From positions 71,929 through 135,928 of the forward strand of contig PNMH01000001.1 in the NCBI GenBank assembly GCA_013823505.1: DNA of 64,000 nucleotides, given 5' to 3'. The position numbers were made by a program, and so were the translations under genes. This DNA is from Polaromonas sp. Its GTDB lineage: Bacteria > Pseudomonadota > Gammaproteobacteria > Burkholderiales > Burkholderiaceae. Below are positions 46,339 to 55,920 of this stretch, in pieces. The notes under the pieces were generated by a model that was given only the letters and a program-made list of their open reading frames with translations, ran no database searches and was not told where the DNA came from. Each line of letters starts with the position of its first letter. The stretch's first letter is position 1.

Positions 46339-47706
46339 CTAAGGCGAAGCGAGAACAGAAGAAGTGGCCTCCCGCTCCAACCGCTTGAGCACCCGCCGAC
46401 TCAACCACAAGCCCACCACCCCGAACACCACCACCCCCAGGCCATACCCGGCCAACACACCACGCGCACCAAACCACTGCGCACCAATCCAGATGAAAGG
46501 CGCCACCCCCAGCGTGGCACGGCCCCAGTTCAGGGCCGTTGAGTAGAAGGCAAAGCCCAGGTTGTTGAACGCGGCATTGGCCACGAACAGCGCGCCGTTG
46601 AAGAAAAAACTGCCCGCCACGAACACACAGAAGAACACGATCAGCTCGCGCGCCTCGCCCTGGGCACCGAACGCGGTGGCGATGAACCCGCTGCCCAGCG
46701 CCATCAGCAGCCACACCACCAACACGTATACCAGCGTCACCTTCAAACTGTCGCGTACCGTGCTGCGCAGGCGGTCAAAGCGGCGCGCGCCGAGGTTCTG
46801 GCCCAGGATGGGGCCGACCGAGCCCGAGAGCGCAAACAGCGCCACAAAAGCCACCGGGATCAACCGCACGATCACCGCCCAGCCTGCGACCGCGTTGTCG
46901 CCAAAAGGCGCGATGGCCGCGGTCACGAAAGCGTTGCCCACGGGCGTGGCCACCTGCGTCAGCACGGCCGGCACGCCGATGGCCAGGAACGGCTTCAGGG
47001 TGTTGCGCAACACCTGCCCGTCGGGCCAGGCAAAGAGTCGGTGCACGCGCAGCAGGGCGTGCAGGCCGATGAACACCATGGAGCAGCGGGCCAGCACCGT
47101 GGCCGTCGCCGCACCGTCCAGCCCCCAGCCCAGGCCGAGAATGAGCAACGGGTCGAGCACGGCCGACACCGCGCCCGCGCCCAGCGTGACGTACATCGCC
47201 CGGCGCGCGTCGCCCACTGAGCGCAGCAGCGCCGCCAGACACATGCCCAGGCCCAGCGGCACGGCCGAAGGCAGCACCCAGCGGGTGAAGCGCAGCGCCA
47301 GTGCAGCGGTGTCGCCCGTGGCGCCCAGCAGGGCGAGCAGGTGGGCCAGCCACGGATACACGATCGCCACCGCGCCTCCCATGAACACCGCCATGAGCAC
47401 CAGCGAGGCGCCCGCGATCACCTTGGCCTGGTCGCGTTCGCCGCGTCCCAGCGCACGGGAGGCCAGGGCTGTGGCCGCGATCGACAGGCCGATGGCCAGC
47501 GAGGTCATGAAGAACACCAGCGTGCCGGCGTAGCCCACAGCCGCAGCCAGCTCTTTTTGCCCGAGCTGCGAGATGTAGAACAGGTTGAGCACGTCCACGA
47601 AAAAAACCGCCGCCAGCCCGATGGAGCCGGTGGCGGTCATGCTGATGACGTGTTTGAGCGTGGAGCCGGTGACGAACTTCGGTACGGCGTGGGGCAAAGG
47701 CGGCAT
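46339..47706 (-). CDS. MATE-family efflux transporter
   Basis: 455 residues, twelve predicted membrane helices in two homologous halves (helices begin near residues 20 and 245). VPAVLTQVATPVGNAFVTAAIAPFGDNAVAGWAV and SGSVGPILGQNLGARRFDRLR are typical multidrug/toxin extrusion sequence. The ATG at 47706 is used; a GTG at 47733 nine codons upstream is possible. It converges on matB across the palindromic elements. The substrate is unknown. Confidence 0.86.
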   Translation of the reverse strand: MPPLPHAVPKFVTGSTLKHVISMTATGSIGLAAVFFVDVLNLFYISQLGQKELAAAVGYAGTLVFFMTSLAIGLSIAATALASRALGRGERDQAKVIAGASLVLMAVFMGGAVAIVYPWLAHLLALLGATGDTAALALRFTRWVLPSAVPLGLGMCLAALLRSVGDARRAMYVTLGAGAVSAVLDPLLILGLGWGLDGAATATVLARCSMVFIGLHALLRVHRLFAWPDGQVLRNTLKPFLAIGVPAVLTQVATPVGNAFVTAAIAPFGDNAVAGWAVIVRLIPVAFVALFALSGSVGPILGQNLGARRFDRLRSTVRDSLKVTLVYVLVVWLLMALGSGFIATAFGAQGEARELIVFFCVFVAGSFFFNGALFVANAAFNNLGFAFYSTALNWGRATLGVAPFIWIGAQWFGARGVLAGYGLGVVVFGVVGLWLSRRVLKRLEREATSSVLASP

Positions 47707-47773
47707 GGAGGGTGGGCGTTGATGCGCGCCCACTCTACACCGGGCTCCTCAGCCCCGTGAGGCCCGGGTCAAG

Positions 47774-48217
47774 TCAGCGCAGGACCAGAACCGGTGTGTG
47801 CGAGTGCGTGAGCACCTGCTGGGTTTCGCTGCCGAGCAACAGGCGCTTCAAGCCGCGGCGGCCATGCGAGGCCATCACGATCAGGTCGCACTTGTTGCGT
47901 TTGGCCGCAGCGATGATGGCTTCGGCGATCAGGTCCGACTTCACCGTGACCGGTTTGACCTTGACCTCGCGCAGTTGCCCGGCCGATTTCACCGCGTTCA
48001 CCACCGCCAGGGCTTCTTCGTTCCACTGGGCTTCGATGCGGGCGATCTCGGCCGCGGCCAGCGCCACACCGCCCTCAAAGTAGGTTTGCGGGTAGCGGGG
48101 GATCACCTTGAGAGCCACCACTTCCGCACCGGTGAGGTCGGCCAGGTTGATGGCGTGTTCCACGGCCATCTTGGAGAGTTTGGATCCGTCGGTGGCGACC
48201 AGGATGCGCTTGTACAT
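47774..48217 (-). CDS. Universal stress protein (UspA family)
   Basis: 147 residues. It starts MYKRILVATDGSKLSKMAVEHAINLA. The ATP-binding motif is ASHGRRGLKRLLLGSETQQVLTHSHTPVLVLR at the C-terminus. The ATG at 48217 has AAGGAG upstream; the open frame extends to 48298 without family sequence. An FNR box centred near 48285.5 would be close to -41.5 relative to a start about 27 bases ahead of this gene, so anaerobic induction is likely. It diverges from ccoI. Confidence 0.88.
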   Translation of the reverse strand: MYKRILVATDGSKLSKMAVEHAINLADLTGAEVVALKVIPRYPQTYFEGGVALAAAEIARIEAQWNEEALAVVNAVKSAGQLREVKVKPVTVKSDLIAEAIIAAAKRNKCDLIVMASHGRRGLKRLLLGSETQQVLTHSHTPVLVLR

Positions 48218-48278
48218 GGTGTGCTCCTTCAAGGTTGTTGTTCGAGTCTTCAGGGTAGCGCAGCAGGCCGCCTTGTGG

Positions 48279-48292
48279 TTGACTTGGATCAA
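48279..48292. promoter_or_regulatory. FNR box between usp and ccoI
   Basis: TTGACTTGGATCAA, matching the FNR consensus TTGAT-N4-ATCAA at nine of ten specified positions. Its spacing fits a class II FNR promoter for the universal stress protein gene, with TACCCT as a possible -10 on the minus strand (48257-48252). It lies only 5-35 bases ahead of the possible ccoI starts. An fnr gene is 8 kb away in this window. Confidence 0.75.
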
Positions 48293-48296
48293 GCCC

Positions 48297-50684
48297 ATGA
48301 AACAAGTCCCCGATTACGCTCAACCCATGAACCAGGCCGTGTCCACACTCCCGGTGCGGCCCCTGCTTGCCGAACCCGCACCACCAGCCACCAGCTGGCT
48401 GGGCGACCACCGGGGCCCGCTCACCGTCACCGACAGCTTTGCGGTGCTCGACGACCCGGTGGAGCAGGAGACCTTCACCCAGCGCGTTGAGCTGGCCGAC
48501 GGTGACGTCGCTGAATCGGTGCTGATGGTGCAAGGCATGTATTGCGCGGCCTGCGCCGACACGGTGGAGTCGGCTTTGCAGGGCCTGCCCGGCGTGCACC
48601 AGGCGCGGGTGCACGCCGCCACGCGCCGGCTCACCTTGCGCTGGGACCCATCGGCCACGCGCATGTCGAGCCTGGCGCAGGTGGTGGGCGAACGCGGCTA
48701 CCGCTTGCTCCCCATGCAGCAGGCCCTGGGCATCAGCGAGCGCTTGCGCGAAACCCGGCAGGGCTTGTGGCGCCTGTTCGTGGCGGGCTTCTGCATGATG
48801 CAGGTGATGATGTACGCGTGGCCTGCGTACGTGACCGAGCCGGGCGAGATCCCGGCCGACATCGAGCAACTGCTGCGCTGGGCCAGCTGGGTGATCAGCC
48901 TGCCGGTGGTGTTTTTTGCCAGCGGCCCGTTTTTCGAGAGTGCCTGGCGCGATCTCAAGCACGGCCGTGTGGGCATGGACACACCGGTTTCCATCGGCAT
49001 CCTCGTCACCTTTGTGGTGAGTTCGGCCGCCACCTTCGACCCCACCGGCCCCTGGGGCGCCGAGGTCTGGTTCGATTCGCTGACCATGTTCGTGTTTTTC
49101 CTGCTCGGCGGGCGTTACCTCGAATTCAAGGCGCGCGACCGCACCGCTGGCGCGCTCGACAGCCTGATGAACCGCCTGCCCGAGGTGTGCGAGCGCGAGA
49201 CAGCCAAGGGCGTGGAGACGGTGTCTATCCGCCGGCTGGCGGTGGGCGATGCGGTGCGGGTGCAGGCGGGGCAGGCCTTCTCGGCCGACGGTGAGCTGCT
49301 GAGTGAGCGCGCCACGGTGGACGAGGCGTTGCTCACCGGCGAGTCGCGCCCGGTCACGCGCGAAGCAGGGCAGGGCGTGGTGGCGGGCAGTTTTAACCTG
49401 GGTGGTCCGGTGCGCATGCGCGTGCTGCAGGTGGGGCGCGACACGCGCTTTGCCCAAATCGTCAAATTGATGGAGCAGGCCTCCACCGAGAAGCCGCGGC
49501 TGGCCATCCTGGCCGACCGGATCGCCGCGCCCTTTCTGCTGCTGGTGCTGCTGGCCGCGGCGGTGGCCGGGGTGTATTGGTGGCAGATCGATCACACCCG
49601 GGCGCTCGCCGTGGCGGTGGCCGTGCTCATCGTCACCTGTCCGTGCGCGCTCTCGCTCGCCACGCCGGCGGCCATGCTGAGTTCGGCCGGAGCGCTGGCC
49701 CGCCGCGGCGTGCTGGTGCGCCGGCTGCAGGCTTTCGAAACGTTGGCCAGCATCAACGCCGTGGTTTTCGACAAGACCGGCACGCTCACCCACGACCGGC
49801 TGGTCCTGCGCGAGGTGAGCACCCGGGCAGGTGTGACCCGCGAGCACGCCTTGGCGCTGGCGGCTGCGCTGGCGGCCGGTTCGCTGCACCCGGTGTCGCG
49901 CGCGCTGGCACAACCGGGCGCCGGAATGCAGCTCATGGACGTGACCGAAGTGGCCGGGCAGGGCATGCAGGCCCGCCTGCCCGATGGCACGGGTGTGCGA
50001 CTGGGCTCGGCCGCGTTTTGCAGCGCACCCGCGCACGCCGAAGACGACGAAGCGCCGCGCGCCTACCTCAGCGACGACGCTGGCTGGCTGGCCAGTTTCA
50101 CGCTGCAGGAAGGCTTGCGCGAAGACGCACGCGAGGCGGTGCAGGCCTTGCGTGCGCTGGGCGTGCGCACCTGGCTGTTGTCGGGCGACCGCGCCGCCGC
50201 GGCCGACGCCGTGGGCCAGGCGGTGGGGGTGGACCACGTGATCGCCGGCGCCACGCCCGAGCAGAAGCTGGTCGAGGTCTCCCGGCTGCAGGCGCAGGGT
50301 CTGACGCTTGCCATGGTGGGCGACGGCCTCAACGACGGGCCGGTGCTCGCGCGCGCCGACACCTCGTTTGCGCTCGGCCAGGCCGCTCCGCTCGCCCAAG
50401 CCCAGTCGGACTATGTGATCCAGGGCGGGCAGGTGATGGACGTGGTGCACACGCTCACCCAGGCGCGTGCCACGCTGCGTGTGGTGCGGCAGAACCTCAT
50501 TTGGGCGGCCGCCTACAACGTGGTGGCCGTGCCGCTGGCGCTGGTGGGCTGGATGCCGCCCTGGCTCGCGGGCCTGGGCATGGCCGGCAGTTCGCTGCTC
50601 GTGATCGGCAACGCCCTGCGCCTGGCTGGAAAAACCCCAGCCTCATCGTCGATCAACCCGGTTTCTGCGCCCGCATCGGCGTAG
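48297..50684 (+). CDS. ccoI: Copper-transporting P1B-type ATPase CcoI/FixI
   Basis: 795 residues from the ATG at 48297; an in-frame ATG at 48327 is an alternative. An N-terminal heavy-metal-associated domain has GMYCAACADTVESAL (about residue 81). The transmembrane Cu site is IVTCPCALSLATP, the phosphorylation site is FDKTGTLTHD and the hinge motif is VGDGLNDGPVLA. CcoI supplies copper for the binuclear centre of cbb3 oxidase. It heads the ccoI-ccoS-ccoNOQP-ccoGH run; ccoS follows 42 bases later. Confidence 0.93.
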   Translation: MKQVPDYAQPMNQAVSTLPVRPLLAEPAPPATSWLGDHRGPLTVTDSFAVLDDPVEQETFTQRVELADGDVAESVLMVQGMYCAACADTVESALQGLPGVHQARVHAATRRLTLRWDPSATRMSSLAQVVGERGYRLLPMQQALGISERLRETRQGLWRLFVAGFCMMQVMMYAWPAYVTEPGEIPADIEQLLRWASWVISLPVVFFASGPFFESAWRDLKHGRVGMDTPVSIGILVTFVVSSAATFDPTGPWGAEVWFDSLTMFVFFLLGGRYLEFKARDRTAGALDSLMNRLPEVCERETAKGVETVSIRRLAVGDAVRVQAGQAFSADGELLSERATVDEALLTGESRPVTREAGQGVVAGSFNLGGPVRMRVLQVGRDTRFAQIVKLMEQASTEKPRLAILADRIAAPFLLLVLLAAAVAGVYWWQIDHTRALAVAVAVLIVTCPCALSLATPAAMLSSAGALARRGVLVRRLQAFETLASINAVVFDKTGTLTHDRLVLREVSTRAGVTREHALALAAALAAGSLHPVSRALAQPGAGMQLMDVTEVAGQGMQARLPDGTGVRLGSAAFCSAPAHAEDDEAPRAYLSDDAGWLASFTLQEGLREDAREAVQALRALGVRTWLLSGDRAAAADAVGQAVGVDHVIAGATPEQKLVEVSRLQAQGLTLAMVGDGLNDGPVLARADTSFALGQAAPLAQAQSDYVIQGGQVMDVVHTLTQARATLRVVRQNLIWAAAYNVVAVPLALVGWMPPWLAGLGMAGSSLLVIGNALRLAGKTPASSSINPVSAPASA

Positions 50685-50726
50685 CATGGACCGAACTCCC
50701 CCCACGATTCCAAGAGCCCGAACCCC

Positions 50727-50864
50727 ATGGACATCCTGTACCTGCTGATTCCCCTGTCCGTGCTGCTCGTCTTCGGGATCATCGGTGTGTTCTGGTGGGC
50801 CTTGCAGTCGGGTCAGTTTGACAACATCGAGCGCGAGGGCGAGCGAATTCTCAAAAGCGATTGA
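50727..50864 (+). CDS. ccoS: cbb3 oxidase maturation protein CcoS
   Basis: 45 residues: one membrane helix (MDILYLLIPLSVLLVFGIIGVFWWAL) followed by the characteristic SGQFDNIEREGERIL segment of CcoS. The family is needed for cofactor insertion into the cbb3 oxidase. It sits between ccoI and ccoN, its standard position. The stop at 50864 is only 7 bases before the FNR box of ccoN. Confidence 0.93.
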   Translation: MDILYLLIPLSVLLVFGIIGVFWWALQSGQFDNIEREGERILKSD

Positions 50865-50870
50865 GCCCGC

Positions 50871-50884
50871 TTGATGTAAGTCAA
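50871..50884 (+). promoter_or_regulatory. FNR box of the ccoNOQP operon
   Basis: TTGATGTAAGTCAA, matching TTGAT-N4-ATCAA at nine of ten positions. It is centred 65.5 bases before the ccoN ATG, which puts a class II start point near 50919 and leaves a short leader with the GAGGAG ribosome-binding site. Confidence 0.85.
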
Positions 50885-50942
50885 GGCAACGGGCTCCGAC
50901 AGTGAAGACACTTCCATCAGTGACATTTGCGAGGAGTTCTGT

Positions 50943-52388
50943 ATGTCCGTGACAAACCAGGCCAGCCAGTCGGCGGTCTATAACGACAAAGTGGTGCGGC
51001 AGTTCACCATCATGACGGTGGTGTGGGGGGTGGTGGGGATGCTGGTGGGTGTGATCATTGCCGCCCAGCTCACCTGGCCCGAGCTCAATCTGGGCATTGA
51101 ATGGTTGTCTTATGGCCGCTTGCGGCCGTTGCACACCAACGCGGTGATCTTCGCCTTCGGCGGCTGTGGCCTCTTCGCCGCCAGCTACTACGTGGTGCAG
51201 CGCACCTGCCAGACGCGGATCTTCTCCGATCGCCTGGCGGCCTTTACCTTCTGGGGATGGCAACTCGTGATCGTGCTGGCCGCCATCACGCTGCCGCTGG
51301 GCCTGACCTCGGGCAAGGAGTACGCCGAGCTGGAGTGGCCCATCGACATCCTGATCGCGGTGGTCTGGGTGGCCTACGCGGTGGTGTTCTTCGGCACCAT
51401 CGGCAAGCGCAAGGTGCGCCACATCTATGTGGCCAACTGGTTCTTCGGCGCCTTCATTCTGGCCGTGGCCATGCTGCACATCGTCAACAGCGCGGCGCTG
51501 CCGGTGGACGGCTTCAAGTCCTACTCGGCCTACGCCGGCGTGCAGGACGCCATGGTGCAGTGGTGGTACGGCCACAATGCGGTGGGCTTCTTCCTCACCG
51601 CCGGCTTCCTCGGGATGATGTATTACTTCATCCCCAAGCAGGCCGAGCGCCCTGTGTACTCGTATCGCCTGTCGATCGTGCACTTCTGGGCGCTGATCTT
51701 CACCTACATGTGGGCCGGCCCGCACCACCTGCACTACACCGCGCTGCCCGACTGGACGCAATCGGTGGGCATGGTGTTCTCGCTCATCCTGTTGGCCCCC
51801 AGCTGGGGCGGCATGATCAACGGCATCATGACGCTCTCGGGCGCCTGGCACAAACTGCGCGACGACCCGATCCTGCGTTTCCTGATCGTCTCGCTCTCGT
51901 TCTACGGCATGTCGACCTTTGAAGGTCCGATGATGTCGATCAAGACGGTCAACGCCTTGAGTCACTACACCGACTGGACCGTGGGCCACGTGCACAGCGG
52001 CGCCCTGGGCTGGGTGGGTCTGGTGACCATGGGCTCGATGTACTACCTGATCCCGCGCCTTTATGGCCAGAAAAAGATGTACTCGGTGCCCGCGATCGAG
52101 ATCCATTTCTGGGTCGCCACCATCGGCATCGTGCTCTACATCGCCGCCATGTGGATCGCCGGTGTGATGCAGGGCCTGATGTGGCGCTCCATCAACCCCG
52201 ACGGCAGCCTCACCTACACCTTCGTCGAGTCGGTCAAGGCCACCTTCCCGTTCTATGTGATCCGCCTGCTGGGTGGCTTGCTGTACCTCGGCGGCATGCT
52301 GGTGATGGCGTGGAACACGTTCATGACGGTGAGGAGTGGACGCGCTCCCGAAGTGCGCATTCCTGCGCTCAACCCTGCACACGCCTGA
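50943..52388 (+). CDS. ccoN: cbb3-type cytochrome c oxidase catalytic subunit CcoN
   Basis: 481 residues, about twelve membrane helices. CcoN carries the low-spin haem b and the high-spin haem b3-CuB centre of this high-affinity oxidase. Ligand-bearing histidines are in [43 protein letters not shown] and [14 protein letters not shown]. The last two segments are diagnostic of the cbb3 type. The FNR box upstream indicates low-oxygen induction. It is followed by ccoO after 10 bases. Confidence 0.97.
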   Translation: MSVTNQASQSAVYNDKVVRQFTIMTVVWGVVGMLVGVIIAAQLTWPELNLGIEWLSYGRLRPLHTNAVIFAFGGCGLFAASYYVVQRTCQTRIFSDRLAAFTFWGWQLVIVLAAITLPLGLTSGKEYAELEWPIDILIAVVWVAYAVVFFGTIGKRKVRHIYVANWFFGAFILAVAMLHIVNSAALPVDGFKSYSAYAGVQDAMVQWWYGHNAVGFFLTAGFLGMMYYFIPKQAERPVYSYRLSIVHFWALIFTYMWAGPHHLHYTALPDWTQSVGMVFSLILLAPSWGGMINGIMTLSGAWHKLRDDPILRFLIVSLSFYGMSTFEGPMMSIKTVNALSHYTDWTVGHVHSGALGWVGLVTMGSMYYLIPRLYGQKKMYSVPAIEIHFWVATIGIVLYIAAMWIAGVMQGLMWRSINPDGSLTYTFVESVKATFPFYVIRLLGGLLYLGGMLVMAWNTFMTVRSGRAPEVRIPALNPAHA

Positions 52389-52398
52389 GGACACCATC

Positions 52399-53025
52399 AT
52401 GGCCAACCAAGAAAAAATCCAGGGTTTCACGCACGAGCGGATCGAGACCAACAACTTCCTGATGATCGTGCTCATCGTGCTGGTGATCGCGGTCGGTGGA
52501 CTGGTGGAAATCGTCCCACTGTTCTTCCAGAAGTCGACCACCCAGCCGGTGGAGGGCCTCAAGCCCTACAGCGCATTGCAGATCCTCGGGCGCGACATCT
52601 ATGTGCGCGAAGGTTGCTACAACTGCCACTCGCAGATGATCCGCCCCCTGCAGGCCGAGACGCTGCGCTATGGCCACTATTCACTGGCCGGCGAGTTTGT
52701 TTACGACCGGCCCTTCCAGTGGGGCAGCAAGCGCACGGGCCCCGACCTGCAGCGCGTCGGTGGTCGCTACAGCGATGAATGGCACCGCGTGCACCTGAAC
52801 AACCCGCGCGACCTGGTGCCCGAATCGAACATGCCGGCCTATCCGTGGCTGGCGAAGAAGACCGTGAACGAAGCCAGCGTTGCGCGCCGCATGGAAGTGC
52901 TGCGCACCCTGGGCGCGCCCTACACCGACGCCGAGATCGCCTCGTCGAGCGCCGATGTGAAGGGCAAGACCGAAATGGATGCGCTGGTCGCCTACCTGCA
53001 GGTGCTTGGCACCGCCATCAAGTAA
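52399..53025 (+). CDS. ccoO: cbb3 oxidase mono-haem subunit CcoO
   Basis: 208 residues with one N-terminal membrane anchor (about 20-42) and a periplasmic cytochrome c domain. The haem-binding site is [13 protein letters not shown] near residue 72, and a downstream Met ([10 protein letters not shown]) is the likely axial ligand. The ATG at 52399 ([18 protein letters not shown]) is taken over an earlier in-frame ATG that overlaps ccoN. Confidence 0.96.
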   Translation: MANQEKIQGFTHERIETNNFLMIVLIVLVIAVGGLVEIVPLFFQKSTTQPVEGLKPYSALQILGRDIYVREGCYNCHSQMIRPLQAETLRYGHYSLAGEFVYDRPFQWGSKRTGPDLQRVGGRYSDEWHRVHLNNPRDLVPESNMPAYPWLAKKTVNEASVARRMEVLRTLGAPYTDAEIASSSADVKGKTEMDALVAYLQVLGTAIK

Positions 53026-53041
53026 CGCCGCGGAGGACACC

Positions 53042-53179
53042 ATGGACATCAACGACCTGCGCAGCATCGTCACCGTCATCAGCATGTTCACCTTCCTGGG
53101 CATCGTGGCCTGGGCCTGGTCCAGGCGGAACAAGGACCGCTTCGAGGAAGCGGCCCAGTTGCCCTTCCAGGACGAGTGA
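53042..53179 (+). CDS. ccoQ: cbb3 oxidase small subunit CcoQ
   Basis: 45 residues: one membrane helix (LRSIVTVISMFTFLGIVAWAW) and a charged tail with the family pattern SRRNKDRFEEAAQLPF. CcoQ stabilises the complex. It lies between ccoO and ccoP. Confidence 0.93.
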   Translation: MDINDLRSIVTVISMFTFLGIVAWAWSRRNKDRFEEAAQLPFQDE

Positions 53180-53212
53180 ATCCCGCGAACCTGTCAGAAC
53201 AAGAGAAACATC

Positions 53213-54130
53213 ATGAGTGATTTCACCAGCGAATTCTGGTCCTGGTATGTGGCCGGGCTCACCCTGGTCAGCATCCTGGCCTGCGCGGTCCTGCTCTGGA
53301 TCAGCGGTACCACCAAGGTCAAGGCCCGCGCGGACAACACCACGGGCCACGTGTGGGACGAAGACCTGCAGGAGATGAACAACCCGCTGCCCCGCTGGTG
53401 GGTGTACCTGTTCATCATCACCGTGATCTTCGCGTTGGTCTATGGCGTGCTCTACCCCACCTTCGGCAAATACGCGGGCGTGCTGGGCTGGTCCTCGCAG
53501 GGCCAGCACCAGGCCGAAGTCGACAAGCTGCAGAAAGACATCGCACCCATCTACGCGCGCTTCAATGGCCTCTCGCCCGAGCAACTGGCGGGCGATGCGC
53601 CGGCCATGGCGGTGGGTGAGCGGCTGTACATGAACAACTGTGCGCAGTGCCACGGGTCGGATGCACGCGGTGCCCGCAGTTTCCCCAACCTCACCGACGG
53701 TGACTGGCTGCACGGCGGCGACCCCGCCGCCATCAAGACCACGCTCACGCAGGGCCGCATCGGCATGATGCCGCCCCTGGCCGCTGCGGTGGGCACCCCC
53801 GAGGACGTGCGCAACGTGGCGCATTACGTCATGAGTCTGTCGGCGACGCCGCACGACTCGGTGAAGGCGGCGCAAGGCCGGGTCAAGTTCGCCGTGTGCG
53901 CGGCCTGCCACGGCGCCGAAGGCAAAGGCAACACCGCCCTGGGCGCCCCCAACCTGACCGACGGCATCTGGCTGCACGGCTGGGGTGAAGAAGCCATCGT
54001 GCGTGCCGTGACCAACGGCTTCACCAACCAGATGCCGGCGCAGGCAGGCAAGCTCAATGCCGACCAGATTCATGTGCTGACCGCCTATGTCTGGGGGCTG
54101 TCCAACAAGCCACCCATGGCGGCCAACTGA
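53213..54130 (+). CDS. ccoP: cbb3 oxidase di-haem subunit CcoP
   Basis: 305 residues. Two membrane helices lie in the N-terminal 90 residues, with the conserved HVWDEDLQEMNNPLPRWWVYLFIITVIFA segment between and into the second. Two cytochrome c domains follow with haem sites NNCAQCHGSDARG (about residue 142) and CAACHGAEGKG (about 225). It feeds electrons from soluble cytochrome c to CcoO and CcoN. The next gene, ccoG, starts after 18 bases. Confidence 0.97.
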   Translation: MSDFTSEFWSWYVAGLTLVSILACAVLLWISGTTKVKARADNTTGHVWDEDLQEMNNPLPRWWVYLFIITVIFALVYGVLYPTFGKYAGVLGWSSQGQHQAEVDKLQKDIAPIYARFNGLSPEQLAGDAPAMAVGERLYMNNCAQCHGSDARGARSFPNLTDGDWLHGGDPAAIKTTLTQGRIGMMPPLAAAVGTPEDVRNVAHYVMSLSATPHDSVKAAQGRVKFAVCAACHGAEGKGNTALGAPNLTDGIWLHGWGEEAIVRAVTNGFTNQMPAQAGKLNADQIHVLTAYVWGLSNKPPMAAN

Positions 54131-54148
54131 GCCTGACTGCAAACACAC

Positions 54149-55588
54149 GTGTCCACCACCAAACCCTCCGCCACCGTCATCCCCATCGTGCCCGCGCCGG
54201 TGGATGACGAAACGATGGTGTCCCTGTACGCGGCAAGCCAGAAGATCCACCCCCGTTCGGTCTCGGGCGTGTTCTCGAACTGGCGCTGGCTCATGGTGTG
54301 GATCACGCAGATCGTGTTTTACGGTCTGCCCTGGCTGGAATGGAATGCCCGCCAGGCGGTTTTGTTCGATCTGGAAGTTCGCCGCTTCTACATCTTCAGC
54401 CTGGTGCTCTACCCGCAGGACTTCATCTACCTCACGGGTTTGTTGGTCATCTCGGCGCTGTCGCTGTTTCTGTTCACCGCAGTAGCGGGGCGTCTGTGGT
54501 GCGGCTTTGCCTGCCCGCAGACGGTGTACACCGAGATCTTTCTCTGGATTGAGAAGAAGGTGGAGGGCGACCGCTCGGCCCGCCTGCGGCTGGACGCGGC
54601 CAACATGTCGGCGGGCAAGTTAGGCAAGCGGGTGCTCAAGCAGGTGCTTTGGATCGCGTTCGCGCTGTGGACTGGCTTCACCTTCGTGGGCTACTTCACA
54701 CCCATCCGCGAACTCGCAGCCTTGTCACTGGCCGCGTCGCTGGGACCTTGGCAGACCTTCTGGGTGTTTTTCTACGGCTTCGCCACCTACGGCAACGCCG
54801 GCTTCCTGCGCGAACAGGTGTGCAAGTACATGTGCCCCTATGCCCGCTTCCAGAGCGCAATGTTCGACAAGGACACGATGATCGTGACCTACGACGAGAA
54901 GCGAGGCGAGCCGCGTGGTCCACGCTCGAAGAAGGCCGATCCGGTAGCGCTGGGTCTGGGCTCGTGCATCGACTGCACCCTGTGCGTGCAGGTCTGCCCG
55001 ACCGGCATCGACATTCGCAAGGGCCTTCAGTACGAGTGCATCGGCTGCGCGGCCTGCGTGGACGTGTGCGACGACGTGATGGACAAGGTTGGCTATCCGC
55101 GCGGTCTTATCAAGTTCTCGACCCAGAACGGCATGGAGCGGGGCTGGGACACCCGGCAGATGCTGCGGCGCGCCATGCGACCACGCGTGCTGGTGTACAC
55201 GGCCATTCTGTTGAGCATCATCGCGGCGGTGGGTGTGAGCCTGTACCAGCGCACGCCGTTGCGAGTGGACGTGATGCGCGACCGCGGGTCGCTCGCGCGA
55301 ATGGTCGAGCAGGGCCGCATTGAAAACGTGTACCGCCTGCAGATCATGAACGCCACCGAGCAAACGCAGCGCTACGTGATCAGCGTCTCGGGCCTGCCGG
55401 GCATCACGCTGGACCCGGTGACCGAGGTCGAGGTGCTGCCCACCGAGGTGCGATCGGCCGCTGTGCGGGTTCAGATCCCGCCCGGCACCGCCGAAACCGG
55501 ATCCCACCCCATCCAGTTCGAGATCCATTCCACCGGCGAAGACGTGGCCCGAGTGACCGAGAAAGCTGCCTTCCTCGTGCCGCGTTGA
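54149..55588 (+). CDS. ccoG: cbb3 oxidase-associated ferredoxin-type protein CcoG (RdxA)
   Basis: 479 residues with about five membrane helices and two 4Fe-4S sites, CIDCTLCVQVCPTGIDIRKG and CIGCAACVDVCDDVMDK (about 270-310). A C-terminal Ig-like periplasmic domain follows (about 375-479). CcoG is a cupric reductase/assembly factor for cbb3 oxidases. The start is a GTG 18 bases after ccoP; no good ribosome-binding site is seen, suggesting translation tied to the upstream gene. The HPRSVSG motif before the first helix is conserved. Confidence 0.94.
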   Translation: MSTTKPSATVIPIVPAPVDDETMVSLYAASQKIHPRSVSGVFSNWRWLMVWITQIVFYGLPWLEWNARQAVLFDLEVRRFYIFSLVLYPQDFIYLTGLLVISALSLFLFTAVAGRLWCGFACPQTVYTEIFLWIEKKVEGDRSARLRLDAANMSAGKLGKRVLKQVLWIAFALWTGFTFVGYFTPIRELAALSLAASLGPWQTFWVFFYGFATYGNAGFLREQVCKYMCPYARFQSAMFDKDTMIVTYDEKRGEPRGPRSKKADPVALGLGSCIDCTLCVQVCPTGIDIRKGLQYECIGCAACVDVCDDVMDKVGYPRGLIKFSTQNGMERGWDTRQMLRRAMRPRVLVYTAILLSIIAAVGVSLYQRTPLRVDVMRDRGSLARMVEQGRIENVYRLQIMNATEQTQRYVISVSGLPGITLDPVTEVEVLPTEVRSAAVRVQIPPGTAETGSHPIQFEIHSTGEDVARVTEKAAFLVPR

Positions 55589-55613
55589 CCCAGCCGATTT
55601 TCAGGAGACTTCC

Positions 55614-55892
55614 ATGAGCACAACCAACACCACGACCAACGCCGCCTGGTGGCGCACCCCGCAGATGTGGCTGGTGGTGGGCGCGCCACTGGTGGGGGTG
55701 GCAGCCAGCCTCACGGCCGCGTTCTTTGCCATCAACGGCGCAGACCCGGTGCTCAACAAGGCCGACTACGAGCGCGACTACAAGGCGGCCCAACACTTGC
55801 AGGGCCAGGCCCGCATCGACGCACTGGCCAAGCTGCAGCCCGCCCACCAGGCGCGTAACAACGCCGCTGCTCCCGTGATCCCGGCCAAGTGA
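55614..55892 (+). CDS. ccoH: Short CcoH/FixH-like membrane protein
   Basis: 92 residues. The N-terminal segment AAWWRTPQMWLVVGAPLVGVAASLTAAFFAINGADPVLNKADYERDY follows the FixH/CcoH pattern: a Trp-rich start, one membrane helix, then a DPVL...DY motif. The usual C-terminal periplasmic beta domain (total length about 150-170 in many relatives) is missing, replaced by an Ala/Gln-rich tail. CcoH helps assemble cbb3 oxidase. The position after ccoG supports the call. Confidence 0.75.
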   Translation: MSTTNTTTNAAWWRTPQMWLVVGAPLVGVAASLTAAFFAINGADPVLNKADYERDYKAAQHLQGQARIDALAKLQPAHQARNNAAAPVIPAK

Positions 55893-55920
55893 CACGCACC
55901 ACCAACGGGGAGACCGAACG

